DNA of 64,000 nucleotides from Limnohabitans sp. B9-3 (GTDB lineage: Bacteria > Pseudomonadota > Gammaproteobacteria > Burkholderiales > Burkholderiaceae_C): assembly GCF_002778325.1 (NCBI RefSeq), contig NZ_NESI01000011.1, forward strand, positions 52,641 to 116,640, given 5' to 3'. Each line of letters opens with the position of its first letter. Within the stretch, counting starts at the first letter, position 1. Of this stretch, positions 41,301 through 56,300 are shown one piece after another. Below the pieces are notes generated by a model. That model worked only from the letters and a program-made list of their open reading frames with translations, was not told the origin of the DNA and made no database searches. The translations under genes were made by a program, and so were the position numbers.

Positions 41301-44300
41301 TGAGGTCACCTCAACCGTGGTGCCAGTCGTGGGCACGAAACTGATTTTGGCAATCTCCAGGTTGCTCACCGCGCCCCACGAATTGCTGGAGATGGTGCCG
41401 CCAATGGTCAAGTTCGCCAGTTCTGCCGCGTTGATGCCGTTCGTGGCATTGACGCTGGCACCGCTGAATTCGACCGTGGTGACGGGGTCGGCGGGGTAGA
41501 ACGTCCAGTCGCTTGCGCTGGCATAACCTGCAAATTCAACGCCGCTGAGCGAACGGAAAGCGCCCGCGTCGATCTTGGCGTAGTACTGCTGACCGAGCAC
41601 AAAGGGGTTGGTGGGGTCAATGGTGACGCTGGCATGGTCAATGGTGACGACGCCGTCGATCACCACAGTGTGATCGGCATCAATGGTGGCAACCAGCGCA
41701 TCGTTGGCTTGGTTGTAAAGCTTGATTTGCTTGCCTTGTACGCCCACCACATCTTGGTTAAAGACGATTTTCAAATCAGCCACAGACGCAATCGCATCGC
41801 TCACTTGGGTGACGATGGTCAACGGGGTGTTGTCGAAGTGCATCAAGCTGGTGCCGCTCGGCGTGTCGTCGCGCAAACCGTAGGCGTTTTCGGCCACGGC
41901 TTGGAAGCTGAAGTCGGCTTTGATGGTGCTGATGGGCAACGTAGGGGTGAAGGTCCAAGTGCCTGCGCCTGCGTTGACGGTGGCAACGCCCAAACGGGTG
42001 CCACTGACGGTGTCGTACACGGCAATGACTTGGCCTGCGGCCAAGGTGCCGGTGAAGGTGCCTGCCAACGTGGGGGTGGCATCGTCGCTGTAACCGTTGT
42101 TGGCAATGGTGCTGGTGGCCACGGGAAAGTCGTCGGTAACGCTGACCAGTGTGGCGTGCGCTTGCGGCACATCGGTCACGGCGTGCAAACCCGCCAAAGT
42201 ACTGATCACGCTACCGTCGTCGGATGTACTGGCCAAGGCAGCGAGCACGCGAGACAAATTGACGGTGGTGACGCCGGTCACGCCCAAGAGCGTGAGCTGT
42301 GCCACGGTGTCGGCAGCGGGGGCGGTGGGGGCGATGCCCGCTGCCATGTTCATGACTGTTTTCACGGCGTCGGCCAAAGCCTGCACGTTGGCTACGGTGT
42401 TGACATCGGCAACTGATTTGAGGTCGATCACATCGGCCAACAAACTCAGTTCTGCAGCGCTGTCGACGCCCGTCACGCCAATGGCGGCGTACTGTGCGGC
42501 GGTGGGGGCTGTGGCGTTGTTGTCGGTGCCGTCGGCGCTGGCGAGGATGGCGTTGTACGCGTTGACGAGGGTTTGAATTTCAGCCGGTGTGTCGACCGAC
42601 AAACCGGTGACGTTGGCCGAGGCCAAGGCGTTGTTGATGGCGGCCAAGTTGGCGGATACAAATCCGGTCACGCCTGCGTCGACGTAGTTTTGCTCAGTGG
42701 GTGCAGTGCCGGTGTTGGCCTGTGCGTAGGTGCTGATGGCAGTGACCGCCGTGTTGAGGGTGTTGACCAAGCTTTGCAGATCGGACTGGCTGTCCACACC
42801 GGTGCCATCGTTGTGGGTGGCTGCAATGGCCGCTTGGATGGCGGCCAAGTTGTCGGCCGTCACGCCCGTGATGCCCAAGGCTTGCAACTGTGCCAGCGAC
42901 ACGATGCCTGTGCTCACAGCGTTGGCCATCACAGCGGCGACGGCGTCGGCCAAGATTTGCACCTCGCCCACGGTGTCCACATCGGTGCTGACTTTGCTGC
43001 CGATCACGTCGCCCAGCAAATCGGTCTTCACGCCGGTGGTGATGCCAGTGACACCTATGGCGGCGTACTGTTCGGCCGTGGGGTCGGTGGCGCTGGCATC
43101 GGTCGTCGCACCATTGGCTTCGCTCAACACCGCGTTGTAGGCATCGACGATGGCTTGCACTTGCACGCGGGTGTTGGACTTGGCGGCGTCGATGACGGCG
43201 CTGGCCAAGGCGTCTTGGATGGCCGCGAGGTTGTTGGCGTCCACGCCGGTGACAGCCGCCGTCGTGAAGTCGGATAACGCAGGTGCGGCGCCTGTAGCCA
43301 TCAGCAAGCCTGAGGCATTGGTTTGTGCAAACGCACTGATGGTGCCCAGCGCAGCACTGGCCGCATTGGCCGCTGCGGTGACCACGGCCTGCACTTTTGC
43401 CAAGCTGTCGGTCTCGCTGCCGTTGTCGTTTTTGGCGGCAATGGCGGCCAGCACAGCGGGCAAGTTGTCGGGGGTGACACCGGAGAAGCCCGCTTGGGTC
43501 AAGTCGGCGTCGGTCAAAGCGGGCGCGGGTGTGCCACCGGCTGCCATGGTTTGGATGGCGTTGGCGATGCGGGCCAAATCGTTGATTTTGGCGACGGTGT
43601 TGACATCGGTGTTTTGCAGGCCACCGATGATGTCGTTGAGCAGTGCCAGGTTGTCGGCGTCGCTGGCCGCGTTGCCAATGCTCGCGCCGATGAGGGCGTA
43701 TTGGTCCGCAGTGGGGTCGACGGTGGGCGTCGCGTCCGTGGTGGTGTCGCCAGCCGCGCTGGTGGTGTCGTTGGCCTCGCCCAAGATGGCGTTGTAGGCG
43801 TTGACGATGGCTTGCACTTTGGCCGTGGTGTCTGCGCCGTCTTTGTCGTTGGCGTTGCCCAGCGTGGCGTCGCTGCCCTTTTGGCTGTTGATGGCGTCGT
43901 TGATGGCGCCGAAGTTGCCCGAAGCCCCTGCGGTGACGCCCGACACACCCGCGGCCGCGTAATCGGCAGCGGTGGGGGCTGGGTTACTCACGCCGTTTTC
44001 GGCATAGGCCGCGATCTTGTTGATCGCTGCTGTTTGCGCCGCAGCTGCGGTGGTGATGACGGCTTGCACTTTGCTCAGGCTGTCGGTGTCTGAGCCGTTG
44101 GGGTTTTGAGCAGCGATGGCGGCTAGCACTGCAGGCAAGTTGTCCACGGTCACGCCGCTCAAACCGGCTTTGGCCAAGTCGAGTTCGGTCAGTGCAGGCG
44201 TGCTGGTGCCACCAGCGGCCAAAATTTGGATGGCGTTGGCGATGCGGGCGAGTTCGTTGACCTCGTCCACGGTGTTCACATCCGCAGCTTGCTTGCCCGC

Positions 44301-47300
44301 GACGATGTCGCTGAGCAAGTTGAAGTTGTCAGCGTCGGTGGCGGCGGCACCGATGTCTGCGCCAATGGCGGCATATTGCGCGACCGTGGCGTTGGGCGTA
44401 GTGGCTGCGGTGCTGTTGCCTGCGCTGTTGGTGGCGTCGTTGGCTTGGGCCAGGATGACCTTGTAGGCGTTGACGATGGCTTGCACTTCGGCCGTGGTGT
44501 CGGCGCCGTCTTTGTCGTTGGTGTTGCCCAAGATGGCATCACTGCCCTTTTGGCTGTTGATGGCGTCGCTGACGGCATTCAGGTTGCCCGAGGCACCATC
44601 CGTCACACCGGCCACACCGGCGTCGGCGTAGTCTTGCGCGTCGGGTGCGGGGTTGTTCACGCCGTCTTCGGCGTAAGCCGCGATCTTGTTGATCGCGGCG
44701 GTTTGTGCGGCGGCTGTGGCCGTGATGAGGGTTTGCAAAGCCCCCAGGCTGGCGGTTTCGCTGCCGTTGGGGTTCTTAGCGGCAATGGCAGCAAGAACCG
44801 CTGACAGGTTGTCTGCCGTCACGCCCTCCAAACCGGCTTGTGCAAAGTCGTCAGCGCTCAAAGCGGGCGCCGGCGTGCCACCGGCGGCCACAGTTTGGAT
44901 GGCGTTGGCGATGCGGGCCAAGTTGTTGATCTCGGCCACGGTGTCCACGCCCGCGGTCTGTTGACCGCCCACGATGTCGTTCAAAAGGCTGAGGTTGTCG
45001 GCGTCGCTGGCGGCGGTGCCAATGTCTGCACCGACAAGCGCGTATTGCGCGGCGGTGGCATTGGTCGAGGTGGGAGCCGTGTTGTTGCCCGCCGTGCCAT
45101 CGACATCGTTGGCTTGGGCCAAGATGGTGTTGTAGGCATCGATGATGGCTTGTAATTTGGGGGCGGTGTCAGCCGCTGCACCGTTGATGGGGGCGCTGGC
45201 CAAGGCGTCATTGATGGCGTCGAGGTTGTTGGCGTTGACGCCGGTCACACCAGCGGCCACGTAGGTGCCAAGCACGGGGACGGTGCTAGGGGCTGCGTTG
45301 ATGGCAGCCACCAAACCCGTGGCGTTGGCGTTGGCAAAGGTGCTCAAGTCGCCCAAGGCGACCACGGCTGCTGCTGCTGCTGCGGTGACGATGGTTTGCA
45401 TCTCACTCAAGCTGTCGGTCTGGGTGCCGTCGTCGGCTTTAGCGCCAATGGCAGCCAGCACGGCGGGCAGGTTTTCTGAGGTCACGCCCGTCAAGCCCAC
45501 CGTGGCAAAGTCTGAGGTCGTCAAAGCAGGGTTGGGTGTGCCACCCGCTGCGATCAGTTGAATGGCATTGGCGATGCGGGCCAAGTTGTCGATCTTGGCC
45601 ACGGTGTTGACATCGCTGCTTTGTTGGCCGCCAACGATCTCATTGAGTAGGCTCAGGTTTTCTGTGTCGGTAGCGGCTGCGCCGATGTTGGCACCGATGC
45701 GCGCGTAGTGCGCCGCGGTGGCGTTGGGGCTGGTGGCGGCGGTGTTGTTGCCGGCTGTGCTGTCCACGTCGTTGGCTTGGGCCAAGAGGGTGTTGAAGGC
45801 ATCCACGATGGCTTGCACTTCGGCGGTGGTGTCGGCGCCGTCTCGGTCGTTGGCGTTGCCCAAAACGAGGTCAGCGCCTTTTTGGTGGTTGATGGCGTCG
45901 TTGATGGCGCTGAGGTTGGTGGCGTTCACGCCCTTCACACCCGCAGCGGCGTAGTCGGTGGTGGCGGGTGCAGTGGCCCCAGTTTCGGCATAGGCCGCGA
46001 TCAGGTTGATGGCGGTGGTTTGCGCGGTGGCGGTGGTGTCGATGAGCGCTTGCAACTTGCTCAGGCTGTCGGTCTCGGTGCCGCTGTTGGCTTTGGCGGC
46101 GATGGCCGCCAGCACGGCGGGCAAGTTGTCCACCGTCACGCCGGTGAGGCCCAGCGTCACGAAGTCGGCCACGCTCAAAGCGGGCGTGGCTGTGCCATCG
46201 GCCGCAGTGAGCTGAATGGCGTTGGCAATGCGGGCCAAGGTGTTGATCTCGGCCACGGTGTCCACGTCAGCGGCTTGTTTGCCCGCGACAGCGTCGTTCA
46301 AGAGGCCGAGGTTGTCGGTGTCGCTGGCGGCCGCGCCGATGTCGGCACCGAAGAGTTCGTATTGCACGGCTGTGGTGTTGGCCGTGGTGGCGGGCGTGTT
46401 GTTGCCCACGCTGTCGGCCACATCGTTGGCTTGGGCCAACACGGTGTTGTAGGCGTTGACGATGGCTTGCACTTGCGCCGTGGTTTGGGCAGCCGCACCG
46501 TTGACGCTGGCACTGGCCAGCGCATCTTTGATGGCATTGAGGTTGGTCGCATCGGCGCCGGTCACGCCAGCGGCGGTGAAGTCGGCCAACACAGGCGCAG
46601 TGCCGGTGGCGCTGGCCAAACCGGTGGTGTTGGTTTCGGCGTAGGCGCTGAGGGTGGCCAGCGCACTGGCGGCGGCGTTGCCAGCCGTGGTGACGATGGC
46701 TTGCAACTCGCTCAAGGCGTCTGTCGCACTGCCGTCGTTGTTTTGGGCGGCGATGGCGGCCAACACGGCGGGCAGGTTGTCAGGGGTGACGCCAGACAAA
46801 CCGGCTTTGACCAAGTCGGCAGCAGTCAAGACAGGCGTGGGTGTGCCATTGGCGGCCGTGAGTTGGATGGCGTTGGCAATGCGCACCAAATCGTTGATGG
46901 CGGCGATGGTGCTGACGTCGGTGGTTTGCAGGCCGCCGATGATGTCGTTCAAGAGGTTGAGGTTGTCTGCATCGGTGGCGGCACCACCGATGTTGGCACC
47001 GATCAAGGCGTATTGCGAAGCCGTGGGGTTGACGCTCGGTGTGGCATCGGGTGTGGTGTTGCCTGCGGCGCTGGTGGTGTCGTTGGCCTCGCCCAGAATG
47101 GCGTTGTAGGCATCGACGATGGCTTGCACTTTGGCGGTGGTGTTGACCGCCGAACCGTCCACCGGTGCACTGGCCAGCGCGTCGTTGATGACGCTCAGGT
47201 TGTTGCCGTTGACACCCGCGACACCGGCTTGGGTGTAAGCGCTCAGATCAGGCACGGTGCCCGTGGGCGTGGCCACGCCTTGGGTGTTGGCTTGCGCGAA

Positions 47301-50300
47301 CGTGCTCAGGGTGGTCAAGGCACTGGCGGCATTGGTCGCAGCGGCGCTCACCACAGCTTGCAATTTGCTGAGACTGTCCACCGCGCTGCCGTTGTCTGCG
47401 GTGGCCACGATCGCTGCACGCACGGCGCTCAGGTTGTCGTCGGTCACGCTGGTGATGCCCAGCGCTTCGAGTTGGGCTTTGCTGAGAGTACTGCTGGCAC
47501 CCGCGCCCAAGGCAGCGGCGGCCATGACGGCAGACACCACATCGGCCAAGCTTTGCACGTCGGAGACTTGGTCCACATCGGCGGCAGCCAAGGCGTCGAT
47601 GCGGTCGCCCAACAAATTGGCTTTGGCTGCGCTGTCAACACCGCTCACGCCAATGGCGGCGTAGTTGGCTTGCGACGGGTTGGCGGTGGTGGCATCGTTG
47701 GCGTTGTTCAACACGGCATTAAAACCGTCAACGATGGCCTGCACTTTGGCCGCGGTGTTGGCTTGCGAGCCTGTGACGTCCATGTCGTTCAGCGCGTCGT
47801 TGATGGCGGCCAGGTTCTGTGCGGTGACGCCGGTCACGCCCATGGCGGCGTATTGCGCGGCACTGGGGGTGATGGCTGTGGCGGTGTTGCTTTGGGCAGC
47901 GGCTTCAATGGCGCTCAAGGCATTGATGGCGTTGGTGACCACCGTTTGCACGCCCGTTTTGGTGTTGAGTTGGGTGGCATCTGTGGCCGCGGCCAAGGCG
48001 GCTTGCAGAGTGCTCAGATTGGCGCTGCTGACGCCGGTCACACCCAAGGCAACGAGTTGGGCTTCGCTGGCATTGCCGTTCATCACGGCTTGCACGGCGT
48101 CGGCCAAGGTTTGCACTTGGGCCACGGTGTTGACGTCGTGATTGCCTTTGCCGTCGATCACGTCGCCCATCAGGCTGACTTCTTCCGGCGTGTCCACACC
48201 GGTCACGCCGATGGCGGCGTAATGGGCTTGACTGGGGTTGGTGACCGCGTTGCTGCCACCGGTGGCGTTGTTGCGGATGGCGTTGAAGCCGTCCACGATG
48301 GCTTGCACTTTGGCCGCGGTGTTGGCTTGCGCGCCGGTGACGTCGGCGTCGTTCAACGCGTCGTTGATGGACGCCAAATTTTGCGCGGTCACACCGGTCA
48401 CACCCATGGCGACGTAGAGCGCGGCGCTCGGTGTGGTGGCGGTGGCGGTGTTGGCTTGTGCAGCAGCTTCGATGGCAGCCAAAGCGCCCAGTGCGTCGCT
48501 CACCACGGTTTGCAGATGTGCGAGGGTGTCGAGCTGAGTGGCAGCGTTGGGGCCTGCGGCGACCAAGGCCGCTTGCACGGTGCTCAGGTTGGCAGCCGTG
48601 ATGCCTGTCACGCCCAAAGCTTCGAGTTGGGCTTGCGTGGCGTTGCCGTTCATCACGGCTTGAACGGCGTCGGCCAAGGCTTGCAATTTGGCAGTCGTGT
48701 TCACATCGGCCTGTGTTTTGCCATCCACCACATCGCCTAGCAACGTGACTTTTTGGGCACTGTCCACACCATTGACGCCGATGGCTGCGTAGTGGGCTTG
48801 GGTGGGGTTGGCGGCGTTATTGGCAGTGCCGTCGGCGTTGTTGAACACGGCGTTAAAACCGTCCACGATGGCTTGCACTTTGGCCGCGGTGTTGGCTTGT
48901 GCGCCGGTGACATCGGCGTCATTCAAAGTACTGTTGATGGCGGCCAAGTTTTGCGCGCTGACACCGGTCACGCCCATGGCGGTGTATTGCGCAGCAGTGG
49001 GCGTGGTGTCGGTGGCGGTGTTGGTTTGCGCGGCGTTTTCAATCAAAGCCAAGCTGCTGATGGCGTTGCTCACCACGCCTTGCAGACCTGCCTGCGCGTT
49101 GAGTTGGGTGGCATCGTTGGCCGCGGCCAAGGCGGCTTGCACGGTGCTGAGGTTGGCGCTGGTGACGCCAGTCACGCCTAAGGCGACGAGTTGCGCCTCG
49201 GTGGGGTTGCCGTTCATCACGGCTTGCACAGCGTCGGCCAAGGCTTGCAGTTTGACCACGGTGTTGACGTCGGTGCTGGCTTTGGCGTCGATCACGTCGC
49301 CCAACAAACCGACTTCTTGCGGGGTGTCCACCCCGTTCACGCCAATGGCGTCGTAGTTGGCTTGAGACGGATTGCTGGCGTTGTTGGCGGTGCCGTCGGC
49401 GTTGTTCAAGACGGCGTTAAAACCGTCCACGATGGCTTTCACTTTGGCCGCAGTGTCAGCTTGGGTGCCGGTGACGTCGGCATCGTTCAAGGCGCTGTTG
49501 ATGGCGGCCAAGTTTTGCGCAGTGACCCCGGTCACGCCCATGGCGTCGTACTGAGCGACGCTGGGGGTAGTGGCGCTGGCGGTGTTGCTTTGCGCAGCTG
49601 ATTGGATGGCCGACAAGGCATTGAGCGCGTCGGTCACCACGCTTTGCAAACCCGCTTGGGTGTTGAGCTCGGTCGCGTCATTGGCAGCTGCCAAGGCTGC
49701 TTGTAGGGTGCTCAAGTTGTCGGGGGTGACACCGGTCACGCCCAAGGCTTCGAGTTGGGCTTGCGTGGCGTTGCCGTCCATCACCGCTTGCGCGGCATCA
49801 GCCAAGACTTGCAGCTTGGCCAAGGTGTTGATGTCGGTTTTGGTTTTGCCGTCGAGCACGTCGCCCAAGAGGCTGAGCTCTTGTGGGGTGTTCACACCGT
49901 TGATGCCGATGGCGGTGTAGTCACTAGCGGCAGGGTCGGGGGCGTTGCCCGGCACGCCGTCGGCGGTGCCCAAGATGGTGTTGTAGGCATCGACCAAGGT
50001 TTGCACTTTGGCGGCGGTGTTGGTCTGCGTGCCGTTGATGTCGGCGTCGTTCAAGGCGCTGTTCATGGCGCCCAAGTTTTGATCGGTCACACCGCTCACG
50101 CCCAAAGATTCGTATTGGGCCAAGCTGGGGTGGGTGGGGGTGGCGTTGTTGTTTTGCGCGGCCGATTGGATGGCGGTGAGCGCACTGTTGTAAGCGGCAG
50201 CAGCGCTGTCGATGACGCCTTGCAACTTGCTGAGCGAGTCGGTGCCCATGCCGTTGTTGGGCTGAGCTGCGATGGCGTTGATCAGCGCTTTCAGGTTATC

Positions 50301-53300
50301 GCTGTTGGCACCGGACAGGCCCACCAAAGTGAGGTCGGCTGGGGTGAGCGCAGGCGTGGCTGTGCCACCGGCAGCCACGGTTTGGATGGCGTTGGCGATG
50401 CGGGCCAATTCGTCGATCTCAGCGACGGTGTCCACACCGGCGGTGGTTTTGGCACCCACGATGTCGTTGAGCAAGCTCAGGTTTTCGGCATCGCTGGCAG
50501 CGGCACCGATGCTGGCACCGATTTGCGCGTATTGCGTGGCCGTGGGGTTGCTGGCGGAGTTGCCATCGGCCAAGTTGCCGTTGGCCTCAGCCAAAACGGC
50601 TTTGTAGGCGTTGACGATGGCTTGCACTTCAGCGGCAGAGTCGGCTAGTGAGCTGTCGACGATCAGGCTGGCCAAGGCGTCATTGATGGCGTTGAGGTTG
50701 TTGGCATCGACACCGGTGACACCGGCAGCGGCGTAGTCGGCCAACGCAGGGGTTGTGGCTGCCTGCGCGATGGCGTTGGCCAGCCCGCCTGCTTGGGCTT
50801 GGGCGAAGCCACTCAAGGTGCTGAGCGCGTTGTTGTAGCCGGTGATGGCAGCGTCGATCAGGCCTTGCAGTTCGGTCTCGCTGGCGATGGGCGAACCATT
50901 GGTGTTGCCCGCTGCGAGGGCGGCTTGCACCGCGCTCAGGTTGTCAGGCGTGACGGTGTGCGCAGCACCCGTGCCACCGGTGAGGCTGTTGAGTTGGGTG
51001 GCGTCGGGGCCGGTTTGGCCCGCTGCGCCGGTGTAGGTGACGGTGGCGGCCACGGCGTTGGCCAAGGTTTGCAGCTCGGCGACGCTGTTGACATCGCCTG
51101 CCACTTTGGCACCGATGACGGCACCGAGCAGGGTTTCTTTGGCGGCGGAGTCGACACCGGTCACGCCCACGGCGGCGTATTGCGCTTGGGTGGGGTCGGT
51201 GGTGGGGGTGGCGATGGGGCTGGCGTCGGGGGCGCTGCCATTGGCCTCAGCCAAGATGGCGCTGTAGGCGTCCACGATGGCTTGCACTTGGGCCACGGTG
51301 CGGGTGGCGGAGCCGTCCACGGCGGCGCTGGCCAAGGCGTCGTTGATGGCGCTGAGGTTGTTGGCGTCCACGCCGGTGATGCCGGCTTTTGCATATGTGG
51401 TGGCATCGGGCACGGTGCCGCTGGCGTTGACCAAACCGGTGGCGTTGGTTTGTGCAAAGGTGATGAGCGTGCTCAAGGCGGCGTTCAGCACAAACGTGGT
51501 GGTGCCGGTGTTGGCCGCGTAGTTGCCCACGTTGCCCGCCAAGTCGGTGCTGGTGACGGTGACGGTGTAAGTGCCGTCTTCGTTGACCAAGGTGTTGGCC
51601 AGCGTCAAGCTGGCGCTGCCTGCTGCTGCCTCAAGGGCGGTGACGGTGTGGCTGTCGGTGCGCACTGTGCCATCGGGCGCGGTGAACGTGAAGCTGAGCA
51701 CGTCGCCGGTTTTGCTGCCGCTGGGCAGTGTGATTTGGTATTGCAGGCCGTCGGCCAACTCGGTTTGGTTCACGCCGTTGACGGCTTCGGCCAAGGTGAG
51801 CACGGGCGCAGGCAAGGCGGCGTCGGTGCCGTCGGGGTTTTGGCCCGGGGCTTGGGTGTCGAGCGTGAAGTTGGTAGCTGCGCTGACTTTGCTGGTGTTG
51901 CCGGCCACGTCTCGGGTGGTCACCGTAACCGTGTAATTGCCGTTTGCGGCAACGCTGGTCACAGGCAGCGTGAGCACCACCGCGCCCCCGTGGGTGGCGG
52001 CATAGGTGATGTCTGTGGCGGACAGTGCGTGGTCGACAGTGCGGACGGTGCCGTTGGGCGCGGTGACTGCGATTTGCACCACATCACCCGCCACCGAACC
52101 TGTAGGCAAGGTGACGTTGACTTCGATGCCGCCGCCGTCGGCCAACTCGGCCGCGCTGATGCCAGGAGTGGCGTTGACGCTCTCGGGCAACACGGCGGTG
52201 GGCAGGGCCACGGCGGCATCACTGCCGTCTGGGTTTTGACCCGGGGCTTGGGTGTCCACGGTGAGGCTGGGGCTTAGCAGCGTTTCACTGCCATAGCGGT
52301 TGGTGACACTCAACTGCGCGGTTTGTGCGCCGTTGGCCAAGTTTTGCAAGGCGGCGGCTGGCACGCTCAGCAAGAAAGTGTTGGCCGCGCCTACACCCAC
52401 CCCCGCTTGCACTTGGGCGGTGTAGGTCACACCACCCACGGTGAAGGTGACCGCAGAGCCCACTTGGGCGTCGGTGGTGCCCGAAACGACCAGGTCTTGG
52501 ATGTTTTCGGCGGCATTGATGTAGCCGTCGCCCGCGAGTGGGTTGAGTGTGACCACGGGTGGCGTGCTGTGGATGACCAGCTCGTTGCTGCCCAGATCGT
52601 TTTTGACGACGCCACCCGCCGCGACGGTGACCGCCACGTTGTAGCTGCCGTCGGCCAAAGGCGTGAAGCCGCTGATCAAGCTGGTGTTGAGGTTCCAAGT
52701 TTTGGCGGCAGCGTTGTAGCTCAAGCCGGCGGGCATCGCTGCGATGGTGCCGGTGATGGTTTGTCCAGCCACAGTCACGGTGATTTGGTCACTGCCGGCC
52801 AAGGCGATGTAGTTGCTGCTGACAGTGGGGTCTGCGCCCACCGAGACAAGCTTGGCAGCTTTGCCAGACAGCGTGGGCGTGGCGGCATACGCCGAGCCTT
52901 GCAGGACGCCGTGCGTGAACAGGTTGTCCACCGTGGGCATGTCAGGGTAGGCGGTATTCACAAACAGGCTGAAGCGGTCTTCCACCGTGGGGTTGCCTGC
53001 CACGTCGTTGGCCTGCACGCTCACGCTGTAGGTGTTGCCGTGGTTCAACGCGATCGCGTCGGTCGTGGGCAAGGTGATGGTCCAGGTGTTGGGCTGTGCG
53101 CTGGCACCCGCAGCCACCGTGGCGGCGTAGGTCAGACCATTGAGCGTGACTTGCACGCCCTGCCCCACTTCGGCGTTGGTGGTGCCTTGAATGATCACAG
53201 GTGTTGCCACGGCTGTGAGCACCACACCGCGCTCAACGGCGTCAAATTCGCCTTTGGCATTGATGAGTTGGCCCATGCCGTTGGTGAGCAAGGAGACAGC

Positions 53301-56300
53301 GTCGCCCGAGATGCTCGTCACCAACAAGGTGGGTGCAGTCGCATCCAACACAAAGTTGCTGACGCTGTCGGCGGTGATCAAGCCGTCGCTCTGGCGCGTG
53401 ATGTGGCTGGTGAGGGTGTAGTTGCCGTCTTCGTCCACGGCGGTGCGGGGCACGGTCAGGGTGACGCTGCTGCTGGCCAAGTTTTGTGCGGTCAACACAT
53501 GGGTGACGCTGCGCACATCGCCATTGGGGTCTTTGAGCGAGAGCGTCAACACGTCGCCCACGCTGGCATCGGCGGGCACGACCACCACGGTTTGCAAGCC
53601 ATCCAGCAACTCTGTGGTGCTCACGCCGTTGGCTGCTTCAACCATCACCACGGGCGCGGTGCTGGCCAGCCAGTTGACGGTGTTGACCAAGGTTTGCAGT
53701 TCGCCCAAGGTGTCGACGGTGCGGGCATCGCTGCCCACCACGGCGGTGTCGATGGCGGCGAGCACACGGCTCAGGTTCGCGGGTGTCACACCGCTCAGAC
53801 CGATGGTGGTCATGTCAGCTGCGGTCAAAGCAGTGGCAGGGGTTTGGCCTAAGCCCACTTGCACCACCCGCTCGGCAATGCTGGCGAGATTCAAAATTTT
53901 GGCGGCGCTGTCTACGCTCGCAGCCCCCGCGTTGTCGAGGGTGTCGTTGAAGAGCTGTCGTTGTGCATCAAGGGGCACCACCGCGCTGAGACCCAGGGCA
54001 AAGAGGTCGGCGTTGTCCAATTTCGGGCCTGTGTCTGAGGTGGCATCGGCCAAAGCACGGATGTGTGTCAACGCATCGACCAAGGCTTGCACTTTGGTGG
54101 GGCTGTCCACAGCACTGCCGTTGATGGCGGCTGTGTCGAGCATGTCGTTGAGGAGGCCCACATTGGCCGCGCTCACGCCGGTGACGCCTGCGTTCGCATA
54201 CAGCGCGAGGGTCAACAGGCCGCCCGAGACGGCGCTGTTGTTGCCGGCTGCCGTGACGATGCCGTTGAGGGCGTTGTTGATGTTGTCCACCACGGTTTGC
54301 AAGGTGGCTTGGGTGAGCGGTGCAGCAGGCGTGGCGCTGCCGTTGGCGGCTTCGAGTGCGGCCAACACAGCAGCCAAGTTGGCCTCAGTGACGCCTGACA
54401 CCAGATGGTTCAAATCGGCGGCGGTGGGCACGGTATTGGCGGCAGCGGCAGCGGCTGCGCTGGAGTAACCCAAAACCACCTTGGCGGCATCGGCCAAAGT
54501 TTGCAATTCGGACACCGTGTTCACATCGGCGTTGGCTTTGCTGTCCACCACGTCACTGAGCAAGGCAGCGGTGGCGGTGGTCACGCCCGTGAGTCCCAAG
54601 CGGGCGTAGTCGGTGGCGTTCGCGGTGTTGGCCAGTGAGGCGTCTGCGTCGGTGCCGTTGGCGGCATTGAGCACTTTGTTGAAGGCGTCGACGATGGCCT
54701 GCAACTCGGCTGGCGTGTCGGCTTTTCCGCCATCGACCACAGCGGAGGCCAGTGCGTCGTTGATGGCGGCGAGGTTGTCGGCGGTCACGCTGTTAACACC
54801 GGCGTTGGCGTAGGTGGTGAGGTCAGGCGTGGTGCCTTGCGCATGGGCCATGCCCGTGGCGTTCAGTTGCGCGAAGCTGCTCAAAGCGCTGAGTGCGGCA
54901 CTGACGTTGTCGACCAAGGTTTGCAACTCGCCCTGCGATTCGGTCTGGCTGCCGTTGTCGTTTTTGCTGGCGATGGCGGACAAAACAGCGGGCAAGTTGT
55001 CGGGAGTGACGCCGGTGAGGCCTACTTTGGCGAAGTCGGCGTTGGTGAGCGCAGGCGTGGCTGTGCCACCAGCCGCAAGGGTCTGGATGGCGTTGGCGAT
55101 GCGGGCGAGTTCGTTGATCTCGGCGATGGTGTCGACACCGGCGGCGATTTGCGCGCCCACGAGGTTGTTCAAGAGCGCGAGGTTGGCGGGTGTGGTGGCC
55201 GCTGCGCCGATGTTGGCCCCGATGAGGACGTACTGCTCAGCCGTGGGGTTGCTGTTGGCGTTGGCATCGATGGCCGCGCCGTTGGCTTCGCCCAAAACAG
55301 CGTTGTAGGCGTTGACGATGGCCTGCACTTCAGCGGCTGAGTTGGCTTTGTCGCCATTCACGGCTGCGCTGTTGAGCGCTTCGTTGATGGCGGCCAAGTT
55401 GCTGGCGTTGACGCCGCTGACACCGGCTGCGGTGTACTGCGTGGCGTTGGGGCTGGTGGCGCTGGCGGTGTTGTTTTCTGCCGCGGTGCTGATTTGGTTC
55501 AAGGCTGCGGTGTAGCCACTGACCGATTGGTTGACAAGGGTTTCGAGCTCGGCTTGGGTGGCCACGGGCGTGCCATCTGCGTTGGCGGCGGCTAAGGCGG
55601 CCAACACGGCAGCTAGGTTGTCGGGGGTGACGGCGCTGGTGGGTTGACCGCCACCGTTGTTACCACCGTTGATGCCGTTTGTCGCAGCATGCGTCAGCGC
55701 GTTCAGTTGGTCGACGGTTGGCGCTGTTTGAGCTTGGGCGTTGTTCCCGCCGTTGTTCCCGGTGTAAGCGAGGGTCGCCGCCACCGCATTGGCCAAGCCT
55801 TGCAGTTTGGACACGCTGTCCACTGCAGTGGCCGCATTGGCGTCAATGACAGTGCCCAACAAACCTTCGGTGGCTGGGGTGACGCCGGTCACGCCAATGG
55901 CAGCGTAGTCAGTGCTGGACGGTGTGGTGGTGGCGTTGCCCGCCGTACCATCCGCCGCAGCCAAGAGGGTGGTGTAACTGTTGACGATGGCCTGCAACTC
56001 AGAGGCCGTGTCAGCACCCGCACCATTGACGGCGCTGCTGTTCAACGCGCTGTTGATGGCGGCCAAGTTGCTGCTGTTGACACCACTCACACCCGCGGCC
56101 AGGTATTGCGGCAAGCTGGGGCTGGTGTCGGTGGCTGAGTTGTTTTGCGCGGCAGTTTGGATGGCGTCAATGGCGACCAAATAGGCGGCCAACTGGTCCA
56201 CGATGCCCTGCACTTCGCCTGTGGTGTTGGTGGCCTCACCGTCAACGGCACCACCGTTGAGCAAGTTGCTCAGCGCTGACAAGTTGGCAGGCGTGACACC

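Noticed and set aside
45708..48740. Plus-strand open frame of 1,010 codons opposite the giant gene
   Set aside because: It is Gly/Val/His/Arg-rich and mirrors the repeat structure of the minus-strand gene. It is a by-product of the GC-rich repetitive codons, with no ribosome-binding site or domain.
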